Assembly: GCF_014656095.1 (NCBI RefSeq)
Contig: NZ_BNBT01000031.1
Coordinates: forward strand, 1-64,000
Length of the DNA stretch: 64,000 nucleotides
From: Streptomyces longispororuber
GTDB lineage: Bacteria; Actinomycetota; Actinomycetes; Streptomycetales; Streptomycetaceae
Reading direction: 5' to 3'
The translations under genes and the position numbers were made by a program. The stretch's first letter is position 1. Every line of letters starts with the position of its first letter. A model generated the notes under the pieces. That model saw only the letters and a list, made by a program, of their open reading frames with translations, had not been told where the DNA came from and did no database searches. Shown here in pieces: positions 62,832 through 64,000 of this stretch.

Positions 62832-64000
62832 CTACGCCGCCACCTCCACCCCGCCCCCGGCGAGGAACTGCGTCCGGTACAGCTCCGCGTACCTCCCGTC
62901 CTGGGCCAGGAGTTCGTCGTGCGTGCCGCGCTCCGCGATCCGCCCGTCCTCGACCACGAGGATCACGTCGGCGGAGCGCACGGTCGAGAGCCGGTGGGCG
63001 ATGACGACGGCGGTGCGGCCGGACAGCGCCTCGGCGAGGGCCTCCTGGACGGCGGCCTCGGAGGTGTTGTCCAGGTGCGCGGTCGCCTCGTCGAGGATGA
63101 CGACCCGCTGCCGGGCGAGCAGCAGCCGCGCGATGGTCATGCGCTGCCGCTCGCCGCCGGAGAGCCGGTAGCCGCGCTCGCCGACGACGGTGTCGAGGCC
63201 GTCCGGCAGGGAGCGTACGAGGTCGTCGAGGCGGGCGCGCCGCAGCACGTCCCACAGCTCGTCCTCCCCGGCCTCGGGGCGGGCGAGCAGCAGGTTCGCG
63301 CGGACGGACTCGTGGAAGAGGTGGCCGTCCTGCGTGACCATGCCGACGGTGTCGCGCAGCGACGCGGCGGACAGGTCGCGCACGTCCACGCCGCCGATCC
63401 GCACGGTGCCCGCGTCGGCGTCGTACAGGCGCGGCAGGAGCTGCGCGATGGTGGACTTGCCCGCGCCGGAGGAGCCGACGAGGGCGACGGTCTGGCCGGG
63501 TTCGGCGCGGAACGACAGGCCGTGCAGGACCTCGGCGCCGCCGCGGCCGTCGAGGGAGGCGACCTCCTCCAGGGAGGCGAGGGAGACCTTGTCGGCGGCC
63601 GGGTAGCCGAAGCGGACGTCGTCGAACTCGACGGCGACGGGCCCCTCGGGGACGGGGCGAGCGTCCGGCTTCTCGGCGATGAGCGGCTTCAGGTCGAGGA
63701 CCTCGAAGACCCTCTCGAAGCTGACGAGCGCGCTCATGACCTCGACGCGCGCCCCCGCGAGCGCGGTCAGCGGCGCGTACAGGCGGGTCAGCAGCAGGGC
63801 GAGGGAGACGACGGCGCCGGCGTCGAGCGAGCCCTTCAGGGCGTAGAAGCCGCCCAGGCCGTACACCAGGGCCAGGGCGAGGGCCGAGACCAGGGTGAGC
63901 GCGGTGATGAACGCCGACTGGGCCATGGCGGTGCGCACCCCGATGTCCCGCACCCGGCGGGCCCGGGCCGCGAACTCGGCGGACTCGTCGGCGGGCCGCC
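62832..64000 (-). CDS. ABC exporter with fused membrane and ATPase domains (MsbA-type), 5' end beyond the window
   Basis: The last 389 codons are visible, in frame to the right edge. The first 130 or so finish the membrane domain (RVRDIGVRTAMAQSAF, hydrophobic spans). Then comes a complete ATPase with Walker A GSSGAGKST, Q-loop VTQDGHLF, signature LSGGERQR, Walker B VVILDEATAHLD and His in VIAHRLSTV. It acts as a dimer or pairs with a second half-transporter, which may lie just to the right. It may export the polyketide or other drugs, or may mark the edge of the cluster. All catalytic motifs are intact, in contrast to the ABC-like gene at 54558. Confidence 0.92.
   Translation of the reverse strand, partial: RPADESAEFAARARRVRDIGVRTAMAQSAFITALTLVSALALALVYGLGGFYALKGSLDAGAVVSLALLLTRLYAPLTALAGARVEVMSALVSFERVFEVLDLKPLIAEKPDARPVPEGPVAVEFDDVRFGYPAADKVSLASLEEVASLDGRGGAEVLHGLSFRAEPGQTVALVGSSGAGKSTIAQLLPRLYDADAGTVRIGGVDVRDLSAASLRDTVGMVTQDGHLFHESVRANLLLARPEAGEDELWDVLRRARLDDLVRSLPDGLDTVVGERGYRLSGGERQRMTIARLLLARQRVVILDEATAHLDNTSEAAVQEALAEALSGRTAVVIAHRLSTVRSADVILVVEDGRIAERGTHDELLAQDGRYAELYRTQFLAGGGVEVAA

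Overview
The window is about 73% G+C with strong third-position G/C bias, and almost all of it reads as actinobacterial secondary metabolism. A TTA codon in a large LuxR-type (LAL) activator, leaderless and GTG/TTG starts, and very large modular type I polyketide synthases (PKS) point to a Streptomyces or close relative. The window lies inside one biosynthetic cluster: the PKS runs off the left edge and an ABC exporter runs off the right edge.

Layout. From about 50.1 kb leftwards, four collinear PKS genes are transcribed on the minus strand. PKS1 (50105-34536) carries a stand-alone loading ACP plus modules 1-3. PKS2 (34280-24417) has modules 4-5, PKS3 (24376-9272) modules 6-8, and PKS4 (9066-1, partial) modules 9-10. 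I numbered modules from the loading ACP. AT signature motifs read: methylmalonyl (YASH) in modules 1, 6 and 7; malonyl (HAFH) in modules 2, 3, 4, 5, 8 and 9. Every module has a KR; modules 3 and 6 also have a DH. The AT of module 10 is degenerate, lacking catalytic Ser and His. Diverging from PKS1 is a DrrAB-like ABC efflux pair (50481-52285, plus). Convergent to it is a flavin monoamine oxidase/amino-acid monooxygenase-like gene (54044-52365). Then come an ABC-ATPase-like gene that has lost its catalytic motifs (54558-55433, plus), a LAL regulator (58422-55564), a 1.4 kb non-coding stretch, an operon of a polyprenyl-phosphate sugar synthase and an Sfp-type phosphopantetheinyl transferase (59804-61890), a TetR regulator (62629-62048) and an MsbA-type exporter (from the right edge to 62832).

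How it fits together. An ACP-only loading region with a flavin amino-acid monooxygenase nearby is the pattern of polyketides primed with 4-guanidinobutyryl or 4-aminobutyryl units derived from arginine or ornithine (azalomycin/desertomycin/linearmycin/ECO-02301-type compounds). The visible modules would build a polyol with one disubstituted and one methyl-branched alkene. The PPTase would activate the ACPs, the ABC pair would export the product, and the GT2/GtrA protein suggests a lipid-linked sugar donor, possibly for glycosylating the product outside the membrane. The LAL protein is the likely activator. A paired TAGGGG-N5-TAGGGG motif, oriented with the gene, lies upstream of PKS1, PKS2, the oxidase and the glycosyltransferase operon and is the best candidate operator. 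The exact product cannot be named because the PKS is incomplete here and the expected CoA ligase and starter acyltransferase are not in the window.
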